Source of the DNA: M3007 sp046296435
Lineage (GTDB): Bacteria > Bacteroidota > Bacteroidia > Chitinophagales > Saprospiraceae
Assembly (NCBI GenBank): GCA_046296435.1
Contig: JBKBLI010000002.1
Location: 1 to 64,000, forward strand
Reading direction: 5' to 3'
Length of the DNA stretch: 64,000 bases
The position numbers and the translations under genes are program-made. Below, piece by piece: positions 55,501-62,592 of the stretch. The notes under the pieces are model-generated. The model searched no databases and was not told the origin of the DNA. It saw nothing but the letters and a program-made list of their open reading frames with translations. Numbering within the stretch: position 1 is the stretch's first letter; the number at the start of each line of letters is the position of its first letter.

Positions 55501-55930
55501 CAAAGTTGTAGGTGTTAGCCGTAGCGTTGGCGCTCGTTTGCAGCACCACAATGGCGTTGGCGGGAATATCCACTCCGGGACCTACCGCAATCAGGTTGGC
55601 GCAGCCGGAATACGCGTTAAGGTTGCCGGGCGCCAACCCGCAGGGCGTAGGATCTCCCGGGTCATTGTCGTTGTTGATGTTGATATCGTTGTTCGTCGGG
55701 CCAAGGATGTTGTTATTCTGATCGTAATCCAACTGAATATCGGCCGTATTGAATCCCCCACCCGACTGAATGATCACAAACTCGTTTAACTGCTCCGTAG
55801 CGCAGGCGTCCACCATCACGGCAACGACTTCGGGGCATTGCGCATAGATTTTTTGTGTCCAAAAAAACAAAAGGAAAAATGCCGCTTGGTTGCGCAATGC
55901 GGCAAAGAGAAACGACTTGAAGCCACTCAT
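49559..55930 (-). CDS. Giant repeat adhesin with T9SS type B (gliding-motility) C-terminus
   Basis: About 2123 residues from ATG 55930, which starts a signal peptide (ending KIYAQ). The N-terminal region is lamin-tail-like (VVAVMVDACATEQLNEFVII). Next are ten Ig-like repeats of about 86 residues, each with a core like NWTNSNTAIGLGASGTGNISF and ending TITVNP. Then come eleven copies of a roughly 44-residue unit around GCDSxV, alternating in two versions, followed by SprB-like repeats (SPLCSGTATGVLNVTVQNG, PISYLWNNGADTSTLSGV). The end, VRIFDRWGSQIY...GVYVYYVQITMIDGEAQIYKGDITVIE, is a type B T9SS domain. It should be a surface fibre for adhesion or gliding. Confidence 0.93.
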   Translation of the reverse strand: MSGFKSFLFAALRNQAAFFLLFFWTQKIYAQCPEVVAVMVDACATEQLNEFVIIQSGGGFNTADIQLDYDQNNNILGPTNNDININNDNDPGDPTPCGLAPGNLNAYSGCANLIAVGPGVDIPANAIVVLQTSANATANTYNFGSLCGMGQCVYVIASTCPRTAGAFTNGGSGLRTTVFQINGACTQTITYDRALLTGGNGAYYLPLTNTYGNTGCVSPPSPPAPMPPAIDPINNVTQCGAYTLPPIPGTNLTPNAAYYTAPNGGGTQYQPGDEITATITLYAFDQLGPQGCSSERQFTVTITPAPTVDQPADLVVCPGPPNAAVTFTGGPAGTMYAWTNSNTAIGLGASGTGNINFTPLNAGNAPEVGVITVTPSLPGCPGDPVSFTITVNPRPTVQNPGPQEICAGETLTVVFDGTNNPTFNWTNSNTGIGLGASGAGDINFTGANVPISVTGTIVVTPTEDGCVGASQTFTITVRPLPTVNQAPNLTRCGGQNVAVNFSGTPGATFSWTNDNPAIGLGASGTGNISFVTAGVVMQEVGTIVVTPELNGCEGAPMTFAITVNPGPEIDPPGDAFICSGELLEIVFTSPNGVNPTFNWTNSNTAIGLGASGMGNISFTAANVMGVQTSVVTVIATEDGCVGPAQTFAITVSPAPLMTQPGNVTQCLSGQPVLVNFNSITPGPVTYSWTNNNPAIGLPASGTGNINFTPVNNGMQQTATIVVTPSLNGCTGASRTFTITLNPAPTMSNPGPQVACGGDLVEINFVSPTNPTFNWQNSNAGIGLPNTGSGNISFVAAQSGNTISSIITVTPFENNCVGPQVSFFVTINPTPVMNQPADVTLCAQQTLNLDFDGSAGATFNWTNNNVNIGLPASGSGNINFTAPNLPAADTALLTVSPTLNGCTGDTLNFSIVVRPLPQMDTLPDQTFCAGTPVAINFSGPGMQTYDWTNSNPAIGLPASGSGNLSFSAADVSAPETGAILVTPTQDGCPGAPILFQLTVNPTPDVNPVGDLSVCNGETVSVNFDGTAGATFSWTNDNPAIGLPAAGAGNLNFTAMTGANPQMAQIAVAPTLGPCAGDPISFAITVNPGVSVNNPGSQQACIGETVEVNFVGAGNPVFDWTNDNTAIGLAASGTGDISFVAAAAGIANLTVTPVGPGCAGAAQTFAIEITDRFTAQISGPTAICEGESALLMASGGPVFQWSTGESTADIAVSPAVTTNYSVIVSKANGACADTASVTIAVNQPDVVFLNAGSCSPADTGLFTVSLSNQFGCDSIVITQVDLLPSFEISILATSCDPAAAGVFVQNLQTVSGCDSIITTTVFFDPAAVDTTLLSAGSCDPAQVGVSQVLLSNVAGCDSLVITNTVLLPSYNETITTFSCNPAALGVFVQNLQTIAGCDSIVTTIVEYTSVGTDSTLLSAGSCDPAQVGVTQTLLTNAAGCDSLVILNTVLLPSYNLSLTATTCFAAQAGTFVQNLQTAAGCDSIVTTVVVFDASLLDTTLLTLNTCDPSQAGITQTLLTNALGCDSLVIATTVLQPSYNLSVNEITCIPTQAGTFVQNLQTAAGCDSVVTRIVTFDPSLLDTVYLDAVTCNPAQAGVTQTLLTNSLGCDSLVVTNTVLLPSYQQTQTAFTCDPAQAGVVTLNLQTTAGCDSIITINTLLNPSYATTVNQTTCDPSQVGSFVQTLQTVNGCDSIITTVVSLDLPACAPTGVLSVSAPLCSGTATGVLNVTVQNGQSPPFSFVWSGPSGSGIGQVANVGGSESVSGLLAGVYGVTLTDANGLSVTLSANIPAKQPITLSVNPVNVFNGFGLRCANSQDGAIGVVVSGATLPISYLWNNGADTSTLSGVSAGSYSLTVTDANGCTALGSATLTAPPPIKLSVTLDRPDCGDLSVDANISASGGVGPLRVLLDGNLITSLMPDLAPGQHTISVVDANDCNVDSTFVATVPPIPVLFLPADTAVVFGSALTLAAVSNLDTWSALTWSPLQDSTCANCLTQTWRPTQSGRITLTLTDSLGCTATASTLVRVERPKQVYLPNIISLSASNGNEYWSIGAGPGVARIDDVRIFDRWGSQIYQLEASQEPNFWIGWDGRYRGKKVNPGVYVYYVQITMIDGEAQIYKGDITVIE
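50830..52215 (-). repeat. Coding tandem repeats of about 44 residues (GCDS units)
   Basis: Eleven units inside the adhesin alternate between a VQNLQT-x-GCDSIVTT version and a TLLTN-x-GCDSLVITNTVLLPSY version, so the larger period is about 88 residues (264 bases). Each unit contains a second conserved Cys in SCDPAQxG, so each could hold one disulfide. Confidence 0.85.
52430..55020 (-). repeat. Coding tandem repeats of about 86 residues (Ig-like)
   Basis: Ten units inside the adhesin share the core W(T/Q)N(S/D/N)N-x-x-IGL-(G/P)-x-(S/T)G-x-G-(N/D)-(I/L)-x-F and a conserved Cys in NGCxG. DNA similarity between units is strong enough to be seen by eye. Confidence 0.85.
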
Positions 55931-55988
55931 AAGCAGGGTTGTCGCGTTTGGTGAAATCGTCTGATGAGGTTTGTTGCAAAAAAACATG

Positions 55989-55996
55989 CAAATCTA
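55989..55996 (-). promoter_or_regulatory. Promoter -7 element of the adhesin
   Basis: Minus-strand TAGATTTG, 59 bases before the ATG at 55930. Confidence 0.5.
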
Positions 55997-56166
55997 CGCC
56001 GACAAGGCAATACCAGACAGAGAATGGCATGTTAAATAATTATTTTTTTGTCGTCATGACGCTTTTTGAGCAAGATGAAAAATGCGCGCGGGCGGCGGCG
56101 GCGCATATCGCGCCCACTTCCCGCTCCCGCTCCTTTTTTTAGAAAAACCATATCCGAAAAACTCTC

Positions 56167-56174
56167 TACTTTTG
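56167..56174 (+). promoter_or_regulatory. ppa promoter -7 element
   Basis: TACTTTTG followed by CAG, about 95 bases before the ATG at 56268. Confidence 0.55.
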
Positions 56175-56267
56175 CAGAAACTTCGGATGCAGGCAACCGC
56201 GCAAGGCCGTCTCGCAAGGACGGGATTGCGCGGTCGGACAAACCGACCCAACGACAACACCAACAAC

Positions 56268-56810
56268 ATGACCACAAATTTCAATCCCTGGCGCCATGTT
56301 TCGCCGGGCCTCAACATACCCGAAACGGTAAACGGCATCATCGAAATCCCCAAAGGGACCCGAGCCAAATACGAACTGGACAAAGAAAGCGGACTACTCA
56401 AACTGGACAGGGTGCTGTACAGTTCTGTCTACTATCCGGCCAACTATGGATTCATACCGCAGAGCTATTGCGAGGATGGCGATCCTCTGGATATTCTGAT
56501 TTTGTCGCAAATTGACGTTGTGCCGCTGTGTATCGTTTCGGCGCGGGTAATCGGCGTCATGCGCATGCTCGACAACGGCGACGCCGACGACAAGATTATC
56601 GCCGTGGCGGAGGGCGACCCTGCCGTCAACCACATCCGCGACATTGCCGAGTTACCCCGGCATTTCATCTCCGAATTGCGCAATTTCTTTGAAGATTACA
56701 AAAAATTGGAGCAAAAAACCGTCGTCGTCGAAGAGTTCTTTGACCGCGAGACGGCCATGCAGATCCTGCTGGATAGCTTCCAAATGTACAGAGAGCACTT
56801 TGGCAAATGA
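56268..56810 (+). CDS. ppa: Inorganic pyrophosphatase
   Basis: About 180 residues from ATG 56268; the frame extends upstream through non-coding sequence. It splits pyrophosphate to phosphate, pulling biosynthetic reactions forward. Family I signatures are visible: IEIPKGTRAKYELDKESGLLKLDRVL, YPANYGFIPQSY, the metal-binding DGDPLDILIL and DNGDADDKIIAV. The C-terminal FFEDYKKLEQKTVVVEEFFD is typical. It precedes the EVE-domain gene by 72 bp. Confidence 0.96.
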   Translation: MTTNFNPWRHVSPGLNIPETVNGIIEIPKGTRAKYELDKESGLLKLDRVLYSSVYYPANYGFIPQSYCEDGDPLDILILSQIDVVPLCIVSARVIGVMRMLDNGDADDKIIAVAEGDPAVNHIRDIAELPRHFISELRNFFEDYKKLEQKTVVVEEFFDRETAMQILLDSFQMYREHFGK

Positions 56811-56882
56811 GGCCCGCGCCTCAGGCCCACACCCCGCCCGCTCGCCCACGCCCTTATGCCGCGCTGAGCGCCACAATAACAC

Positions 56883-57296
56883 ATGTCACACTGGTTAGTC
56901 AAATCCGAACCTTACGTCTATAGCTTCGACGATCTGATGCGCGACGGGAAAACGCGCTGGGATGGCGTCCGCAATTATCAGGCCCGCAACAACCTGCGCG
57001 CCATGCGCCATGGCGACCGCTGTCTGTACTACCACAGCAACGAAGGTCTCGAAGTCGTAGGCGTAGCCGAAGTAGTGGGCGAATACTACCCGGATCCCAC
57101 AGCCGAAAGCGGCAATTGGTCGGCTGTCGATCTCGGTCCTGTGGCGCGCCTCAAGCAGCCCATATCCCTTTCACAGATCAAGAGCGATCCAGCCCTTCAA
57201 CAAGTTGGTCTGGTACGCAACCCCCGGCTGTCGGTCATGCCGCTCACCGAGCAAGAGTTCGAGCGCATCGTCGCGCTCGGCGGAGGGATGATCTGA
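56883..57296 (+). CDS. EVE-domain protein
   Basis: The 137-residue protein is a single EVE domain, a PUA-like fold that recognises modified bases in DNA or RNA. HWLVKSEPYVYSFDDLMRDG at the start, RWDGVRNYQARNNLRAMRHGDRCLYYHSN and VGVAEVVGEYYPDPTA in the middle and GLVRNPRLSVMPLTEQEFERIV at the end match the family fully. EVE proteins sometimes sit near restriction or defence genes; here the neighbours are ppa and a secreted protein. Its ligand is unknown. Confidence 0.93.
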   Translation: MSHWLVKSEPYVYSFDDLMRDGKTRWDGVRNYQARNNLRAMRHGDRCLYYHSNEGLEVVGVAEVVGEYYPDPTAESGNWSAVDLGPVARLKQPISLSQIKSDPALQQVGLVRNPRLSVMPLTEQEFERIVALGGGMI

Positions 57297-57558
57297 GCGC
57301 ACTATATTCTTACATGAAAGCCATACGCCCCCATTCCGACGCCGGGCCGCCGCTTGCCGGCGCAGGTGAACGGCGTACTGAGCGGGATGCCCTTGCAAGC
57401 CGCTATTTTTTTTGAAAAAAAAACGAGACGCCCCGCAAGCGCGCGAGACAAGCTGCGGCAGATAAGCGCAAAAAACCGAACACACCGACAAAAGCGCCGC
57501 TAAATACCGTTTTGCGCCTTTTTCTTTCGATAGCGGCCGCAAGTGCGAAAAACGGCAT

Positions 57559-57566
57559 TATATTTG
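57559..57566 (+). promoter_or_regulatory. Promoter -7 element of the dockerin gene
   Basis: TATATTTG followed by CACA, 30 bases before the ATG at 57596. Confidence 0.65.
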
Positions 57567-57595
57567 CACATATTTTTTTTCCAAAAACGATTGAT

Positions 57596-59281
57596 ATGCA
57601 AAACAGAACGCTGATTTTGGCGTTTGCCGCCTTCTTTTGCGCATGCGGCATTGCGCGCGCCCAACCGGTCGGATGGATTACCCCCTGCAGCGATACGACT
57701 TTTTGCCTCAATTTCAACAGTTGTCAGGAAGCCAACGTACTGCTCACCGAAAGGGCATACACCAATTGCCAGAACGGAACCAATATGTCCTACCTTTACC
57801 GCGTGGACCTGTTCAACAACGGCGGCATCGACCTGCAGGCTCCCAAAGATACCTTCTCGGCCAAACTGCCCCCCGGCACGCACAAAATCATCTGGCGCGC
57901 CAATGACAACTGTGGGGCGGTCGTCCAATGCAGCTACCTCATCACGGTCAAGGATTGCCAGCCCCCCCATCTGGTCTGCATCAATGGCATCACACGCAAC
58001 CTGGACGAGGTCAATTGCAACGCCAAGGTCTGGTCCTCACAATTTGTGCTCAACTTATCGGACAACTGTATAGCGCCCAGTCAGATCCAAATCGGCATGC
58101 GCAAAAAAGGCGAAGGCAGCGGTTTCCCCGATCAGGATACCGTGCATTATGAACTCTGCGATCAGGGTTTCAACCTCATCGAAGTCTGGGCCAAAGACAA
58201 CAACGGACTGACCACTTCTTGCAACGGCTACGTGCTGGTGCAAAAGTCCGGATCCGAATGCGAATGCAAGACCAGCGCCAACCTTAGCTTGTCAGGTTGC
58301 GTCAAAAGCCCCTCAGGCAGCCCGATCACCCCTTACCGCAGCGCAGTCCGGGTGCAATCGGTCGCGGGGGTCAACACGCCATACGCTCACCAGGCCACCC
58401 AAAATCAAAACGCGCCGTGCTTTGAAATGCAAGTCAAGAACATGCCCCTCGGCGGCACATATCAAGCCTATCTGAATATCGAAAAATACGGACCGATCAT
58501 CGAAGGCGTCACAACTTTTGATCTGGTGACGATCAACAAACACATTCTGGGCCAACAGCCCCTTACCAACGTCTATCAAGCCTTGGCCGCCGATGCCAAC
58601 AGCAGCGGAACCATCACCACCTTCGATATCGTCGAGATCCGAAAAGCCATACTGGGCATCAGCGACACTTTTGCCAACGCTCCCTCCTGGAGGTTCGTGC
58701 ATCCCATAGCGGATACCAGCGACTTGCTCGGATTCAAAAACGCCATCGACACCTCTGAAGTTAGTTTCACGCTCGACGACGACCTCAGCCTTAGCGGCTT
58801 CGAATGGGTCGGCGTGAAAATCGGCGACGTGAATATGAGCGCCTTCAGCGCTCCCGACGATGCCGCCGACGACGGATCCGGATACCTACCCATCCCCCTA
58901 CCCGACCGCTTGCTACAGCCCGGCGAAATCCTCGACCTGCCCTTGCCCCTACCCCGCGACCCCGCGCCCGACGGATGGCAGTGGGCCATCGAACTCGCGC
59001 CTGAGTCTCTTACCCTGCTCGCCTCGAATATCGATCCCGATTGTAGCCGATACGACCTGCACACCGGCGTCTTGCGGGCTTTGCATTATGAGAGCGCCCC
59101 CCTGGAGCCGCTTATCCGCATTCAGGCGCGGCAACCGATCCGCCTGAGCGAAGCCATCCGTCTTCGGCCCGACCTATTGGCTCCGGAGATCTATTTTTCA
59201 GGAAAAAAATGGGGCATGGGGCTGGAGTTCAGGGATACGGACGGCGGGCGCGGCGCGGCGATTACTTTTTTTCCGGAATGA
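57596..59281 (+). CDS. Secreted protein with dockerin-like domain
   Basis: About 561 residues from ATG 57596, which begins a signal peptide (ending GIARAQ); the frame opens upstream at 57512. The N-terminal half has two Cys-rich HYR-like domains (PPGTHKIIWRANDNCGAVVQCSYLITVKDCQ and NLIEVWAKDNNGLTTSCNGYVLVQ). At about 325-370 lies a dockerin-like pair of calcium loops, FDLVTINKHILGQQPLTNVYQALAADANSSGTITTFDIVEIRKAILG. After it is a beta-rich region including LSGFEWVGVKIGDVN. No clear T9SS sorting domain is seen at the C-terminus. Its 3' end overlaps rarA by 20 bases. Confidence 0.75.
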   Translation: MQNRTLILAFAAFFCACGIARAQPVGWITPCSDTTFCLNFNSCQEANVLLTERAYTNCQNGTNMSYLYRVDLFNNGGIDLQAPKDTFSAKLPPGTHKIIWRANDNCGAVVQCSYLITVKDCQPPHLVCINGITRNLDEVNCNAKVWSSQFVLNLSDNCIAPSQIQIGMRKKGEGSGFPDQDTVHYELCDQGFNLIEVWAKDNNGLTTSCNGYVLVQKSGSECECKTSANLSLSGCVKSPSGSPITPYRSAVRVQSVAGVNTPYAHQATQNQNAPCFEMQVKNMPLGGTYQAYLNIEKYGPIIEGVTTFDLVTINKHILGQQPLTNVYQALAADANSSGTITTFDIVEIRKAILGISDTFANAPSWRFVHPIADTSDLLGFKNAIDTSEVSFTLDDDLSLSGFEWVGVKIGDVNMSAFSAPDDAADDGSGYLPIPLPDRLLQPGEILDLPLPLPRDPAPDGWQWAIELAPESLTLLASNIDPDCSRYDLHTGVLRALHYESAPLEPLIRIQARQPIRLSEAIRLRPDLLAPEIYFSGKKWGMGLEFRDTDGGRGAAITFFPE

Positions 59282-60476
59282 GCTTCGTACCGACCAAGGC
59301 GTCCGGCAGATACTGCTGCGACACCCGCGCGTCGGGATAGTCGTGGGGATACAGGTAGCCGGCGCCGTAGTTCAGGTCGCGCATCAACTGCGTCGGCGCG
59401 TTGCGCAAATGCAGCGGAACAGACAATGCCCCCGTGCTCCGCACCAGGGCGAGCGCCGCGTTGATGGCCGCGTAAGCCGCGTTGCTCTTGGCCGAACGGG
59501 CCAGATAAATCGCGCACTCGGCGAGCGGGATGCGAGCCTCAGGCATGCCAATCTGTTGACAGGCTTGAAAGGTGGCATTGGCCAGAAGCAGGGCGTTGGG
59601 ATTGGCCAGGCCGATGTCTTCGGCAGCCAGAATGGTCATGCGCCGCGCGATGAACAGGATGTCCTCGCCCGCATCAAGCATACGGGCCAACCAATAGATT
59701 GCAGCATCTGCGTCGCTCCCTCTGACGCTCTTGATAAACGCCGAAATCACGTCGTAATGCTGCTCCCCGTTTTTGTCGTACAGGGCCATATTTTGCTGGA
59801 TCGCCTGGCGGGTCATGGCGTTGTCGATACGCAGCGGCTTGCCCGGTTCGCGCAGGTTGTATAGCAGTTCAAGGGCGTTGAGCAAGCGGCGGGCGTCGCC
59901 GCCGGAGTAGAGTAGCAGCGCCTCCTCCTCCGCGATTTCGATATCTTCAAGCCGGAGCAGCGGATCCTCGCGCAGGGCTTTGCGCAGCAGACTCGACAAC
60001 TCCTCTCGCCCCAGATGCTGCAACACATACACCTGACACCGCGACAACAAAGCGGGGATGACCTCAAACGACGGGTTCTCCGTCGTGGCGCCGATCAGCG
60101 TGATCACGCCCTTCTCTACGGCGCCCAACAGCGCGTCCTGCTGATTTTTGGAAAAGCGATGAATCTCGTCAATGAACAGCACCGCGCCGCCCCGCGCAAA
60201 AAGGGTCTGCTTCTCGGCGCTTTCGATAGCATCGCGCACATCCTTGACGCCCGCATGCACCGCCGACAACTGGATAAACGCCTTGCCCGCCTTGCCCGCC
60301 GCCAGACGCGCCAGCGTGGTCTTGCCCACTCCCGGCGGACCCCACAACACAAACGACGGCAATCGGCCCGACTCGATGGCGCGCCGCAGCGGCGCTTCCG
60401 GGCCTATGAGGTGCGACTGCCCGATGTAGTCGTCAAAATCCTTCGGGCGCATGCGCTCGGCAAGCGGCGTATTCAT
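59262..60476 (-). CDS. rarA: Replication-associated recombination ATPase RarA (MgsA)
   Basis: About 404 residues from ATG 60476; the frame reaches 60545. This AAA+ protein acts at stalled replication forks and is related to clamp-loader subunits. MNTPLAERMRPKDFDDYIGQ is the standard start, Walker A is WGPPGVGKT (about 45-53), Walker B FIDEIHRF (101-108), sensor 1 LIGATTENPSFEV, and the C-terminal YWLARMLDAGEDILFIARRM, AAEDIGLANP and LRNAPTQLMRDLNYGAGYLYPHDYP complete the family. It converges on and overlaps the dockerin gene by 20 bases. A -7 element lies at 60498-60505. Confidence 0.97.
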   Translation of the reverse strand: MNTPLAERMRPKDFDDYIGQSHLIGPEAPLRRAIESGRLPSFVLWGPPGVGKTTLARLAAGKAGKAFIQLSAVHAGVKDVRDAIESAEKQTLFARGGAVLFIDEIHRFSKNQQDALLGAVEKGVITLIGATTENPSFEVIPALLSRCQVYVLQHLGREELSSLLRKALREDPLLRLEDIEIAEEEALLLYSGGDARRLLNALELLYNLREPGKPLRIDNAMTRQAIQQNMALYDKNGEQHYDVISAFIKSVRGSDADAAIYWLARMLDAGEDILFIARRMTILAAEDIGLANPNALLLANATFQACQQIGMPEARIPLAECAIYLARSAKSNAAYAAINAALALVRSTGALSVPLHLRNAPTQLMRDLNYGAGYLYPHDYPDARVSQQYLPDALVGTKLIPEKK

Positions 60477-60497
60477 GATGCAGTCATTTTTTAGCGG

Positions 60498-60505
60498 CAA
60501 AAATA
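60498..60505 (-). promoter_or_regulatory. rarA promoter -7 element
   Basis: Minus-strand TATTTTTG, 22 bases before the ATG at 60476. Confidence 0.6.
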
Positions 60506-60616
60506 CGCGGATATGACGGCAAGTTCCAGACTCAGATAGCTTCAACCCCCAAAAGCACGCGCCGCGTTAAAAAAAGGCTAAGTTTTCAAAGTCTGCACCC
60601 GCATCACAATTTTTTG

Positions 60617-60624
60617 TACCTTTG
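60617..60624 (+). promoter_or_regulatory. Promoter -7 element upstream of the two unknown genes
   Basis: TACCTTTG followed by CGCC, about 185 bases before the ATG at 60810. Confidence 0.5.
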
Positions 60625-60809
60625 CGCCGAATTATTGAATTTTTATCCGAAAAATGCCTGGTATTGCAAATATTTTCAAGCGCAGGCGTGTTTTTGCATA
60701 CTTTTTTTTATGACCACTGAAATGACGGCAGAAGCCTTCTGATCGGTCGTCAAGCAGGCGCGCGCATCAGAAAACAAGGAATAAAAAACGAAATTAAACC
60801 ATCGCACAT

Positions 60810-61598
60810 ATGAAACTTTCCCTTCTCTTCTCTTTTTTGCTCCTATCGGCTGTTGCGAACGCTCAATCGGGGTCTCCGTCAAGGTCTTCAGAGACGCTCA
60901 TTTTTCAGCCGCTCTCGCAACCCGGCCAACAGCGTCCGCTATCCCCCCCGTCTGCGCCGTTGCTCTCTCAAAAAACGCTGTATGCTATTTTGCTGGCAGT
61001 GTTGTTGATCCTCATTTTTGGCGCGGCGATTTTAGCATGCCTCAAAATTTCCTCAATCCTGATGCGCATCTTGATCATCGTCGGCGCCTTGGCGCTTGCG
61101 GGCTTGGTTTCGTTTGCCCTGCTTTTTGCGATTGGCATCACCGCCGAACCCGACACCTCGATGCGAGCAGCCGCCCAGGAAGCCCTGCGCCAATTGGGCA
61201 AGCGCCTCGGCCTGTCCATCGAAACCTCGGGAGTAGCCATTGAAGATGACGATTTCCGGGTCGGTTTGCTGCTGGGCGAAAGTGAGTTTGTCGTGGCCGA
61301 CTACGTGGACAATCGGGGCCTGAAGGCGCCTTACGCCCTCATTGATACGGTGCTCCATTACGAGGGCCCAGCCCAAACGCTACCCCCTCTGCCCGCCCCC
61401 GACGCAGATGTATGGGTGATCGAGACCCATGCGGCCCGCCAAAGCGACGCCGCCGCTCCCTTGTATCAAATCGAATGGCGCCTCCGCAACGCCAATCCAA
61501 AGGTCGTTGCGGTGCGCTACGCGCAACCGGATCATTTATTCCGCGAAACCAGCAGCATTGCCAGAACCTGCCTGATCCGCGCAGGCCAAGCGGAATGA
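60810..61598 (+). CDS. Membrane protein of unknown function
   Basis: The 262-residue protein has a signal peptide (ending AVANAQ), a short Pro/Ser-rich segment, then two adjacent hydrophobic helices (TLYAILLAVLLILIFGAAILACL and ILMRILIIVGALALAGLVSFALLFAIG, about 57-110). The C-terminal half is a soluble domain (AAQEALRQLGKRLGLSIETSGVAIEDDDFRVGLLLGESEFVVADYVDNRG) that should lie in the periplasm. I do not recognise a family. It ends 37 bp before the next gene and is probably in one unit with it. Confidence 0.7.
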   Translation: MKLSLLFSFLLLSAVANAQSGSPSRSSETLIFQPLSQPGQQRPLSPPSAPLLSQKTLYAILLAVLLILIFGAAILACLKISSILMRILIIVGALALAGLVSFALLFAIGITAEPDTSMRAAAQEALRQLGKRLGLSIETSGVAIEDDDFRVGLLLGESEFVVADYVDNRGLKAPYALIDTVLHYEGPAQTLPPLPAPDADVWVIETHAARQSDAAAPLYQIEWRLRNANPKVVAVRYAQPDHLFRETSSIARTCLIRAGQAE

Positions 61599-61635
61599 GC
61601 AAAACGCCACATTGGTTTAGCTAATTCAATCTTTT

Positions 61636-62526
61636 ATGAAAGTATTGATCATCGTTGGCGTCGTCATCTTGCTGGGCGCGCTGGGCCTCGTTTGGCTTGT
61701 TTGGATTGGCGAATCTGTCAACGAGCAGATTATCGGAGAATTTAAAGATGGCGCCGACAAAATCGAGCTTAAAGCCATAAGCGCCTCCAGTTGGGGCAAT
61801 ACATACTCGGCGCGCGCCTTGTATTTCAACGGTAGATTGGCGGATTTCCGCGGCTCTATGCTGAACAGCAACCTGGATGGGCACAAGGTGTTCCCTTTGG
61901 ACGCGCGCGGCCTACGCGTGGATATTTTGGACACAACGCACGCGGAAACGCTTCGTCAAACAGAGGCGATGACTAAAAATGCGGCCATTGTAGAGGGAAG
62001 AATGGACAGCAATCTCCTGCAACAGCAGCATCCCGACATAAAAAACGGCAGTCCGTGGACGATTTGGGTGAATCCCCATGATTTTGCTGAGGCCGAATAC
62101 CTCCGTATGATCGAGTTGATTAAAAAAGGAGGCTCGCAACTTCGCAAGGATCAACGCGCCTTCGAGCAGGATACGAGCCGCAACCCGAATGCGTGGAACA
62201 GATACCCGGATCTGATCATCTGGCGCGCGGTCTATCACGACTACGACAAACTGGAGTCGCCTTCATTCGTGCGCAAAGATGAGAAAACCGAAGAGGTCAT
62301 AACCATAAATCACGACGGAGGCGTTTACTTCCAACACAAAAGCGAAGCCTATATCGCAGGCTTTGGCTTCGGCCTCGGCCAACTAAACGAAACCGCGGAC
62401 ACGCTCTACCTGATGGAAGGCTGGGACCAGAACGGCATCGCCCTTTCCATGTCTGTTTTTGCCCGGTTCAAAGACAAAAATGGCCGCGCGCTGTCTGAGG
62501 TTTACCGCATTGTGCCGCCAAGGTAG
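61636..62526 (+). CDS. Membrane-anchored protein of unknown function
   Basis: The 296-residue protein has one N-terminal membrane helix (LIIVGVVILLGALGLVWLVWIG), so it is probably anchored with the rest outside the cytosol. The soluble part contains SWGNTYSARALYFNGRLADFRGSM, NPHDFAEAEYLRMIELIKKGG and GGVYFQHKSEAYIAGFGFGLGQ; the whole looks like a mixed alpha/beta domain. It has no known motif. It follows another unknown membrane protein, and together they may form a small functional unit. Confidence 0.7.
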   Translation: MKVLIIVGVVILLGALGLVWLVWIGESVNEQIIGEFKDGADKIELKAISASSWGNTYSARALYFNGRLADFRGSMLNSNLDGHKVFPLDARGLRVDILDTTHAETLRQTEAMTKNAAIVEGRMDSNLLQQQHPDIKNGSPWTIWVNPHDFAEAEYLRMIELIKKGGSQLRKDQRAFEQDTSRNPNAWNRYPDLIIWRAVYHDYDKLESPSFVRKDEKTEEVITINHDGGVYFQHKSEAYIAGFGFGLGQLNETADTLYLMEGWDQNGIALSMSVFARFKDKNGRALSEVYRIVPPR

Positions 62527-62592
62527 CGGGCAACTTGGGGATCTGCCGGGACCAAACGTTTGGCATTCACACGCTGAAGCGGCGCGGGAGTA

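Larger units (their letters stand above)
55931..56267. other. Divergent promoter region between the adhesin and ppa
   Basis: No gene is supported. It holds -7 elements for both directions and a T7-AG-A5 stretch near 56137-56150. A plus-strand frame that runs into ppa (from 56082) is not supported as coding. Confidence 0.6.
60477..60809. other. Non-coding region with divergent promoters and a possible tiny ORF
   Basis: Promoter elements point outward toward rarA and toward the membrane-protein gene. Downstream of the plus-strand promoter, ATG 60654 opens a 19-codon frame (MPGIANIFKRRRVFAYFFL) ending TGA at 60713. It is too short to support as a gene. Confidence 0.5.

Noticed and set aside
52946..55789. 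Long plus-strand frames opposite the adhesin
   Set aside because: Their repetitive translations simply mirror the adhesin repeats; no independent signal.
56082..56267. N-terminal extension of pyrophosphatase
   Set aside because: It adds residues absent from the family and contains the promoter; ATG 56268 gives the normal start.
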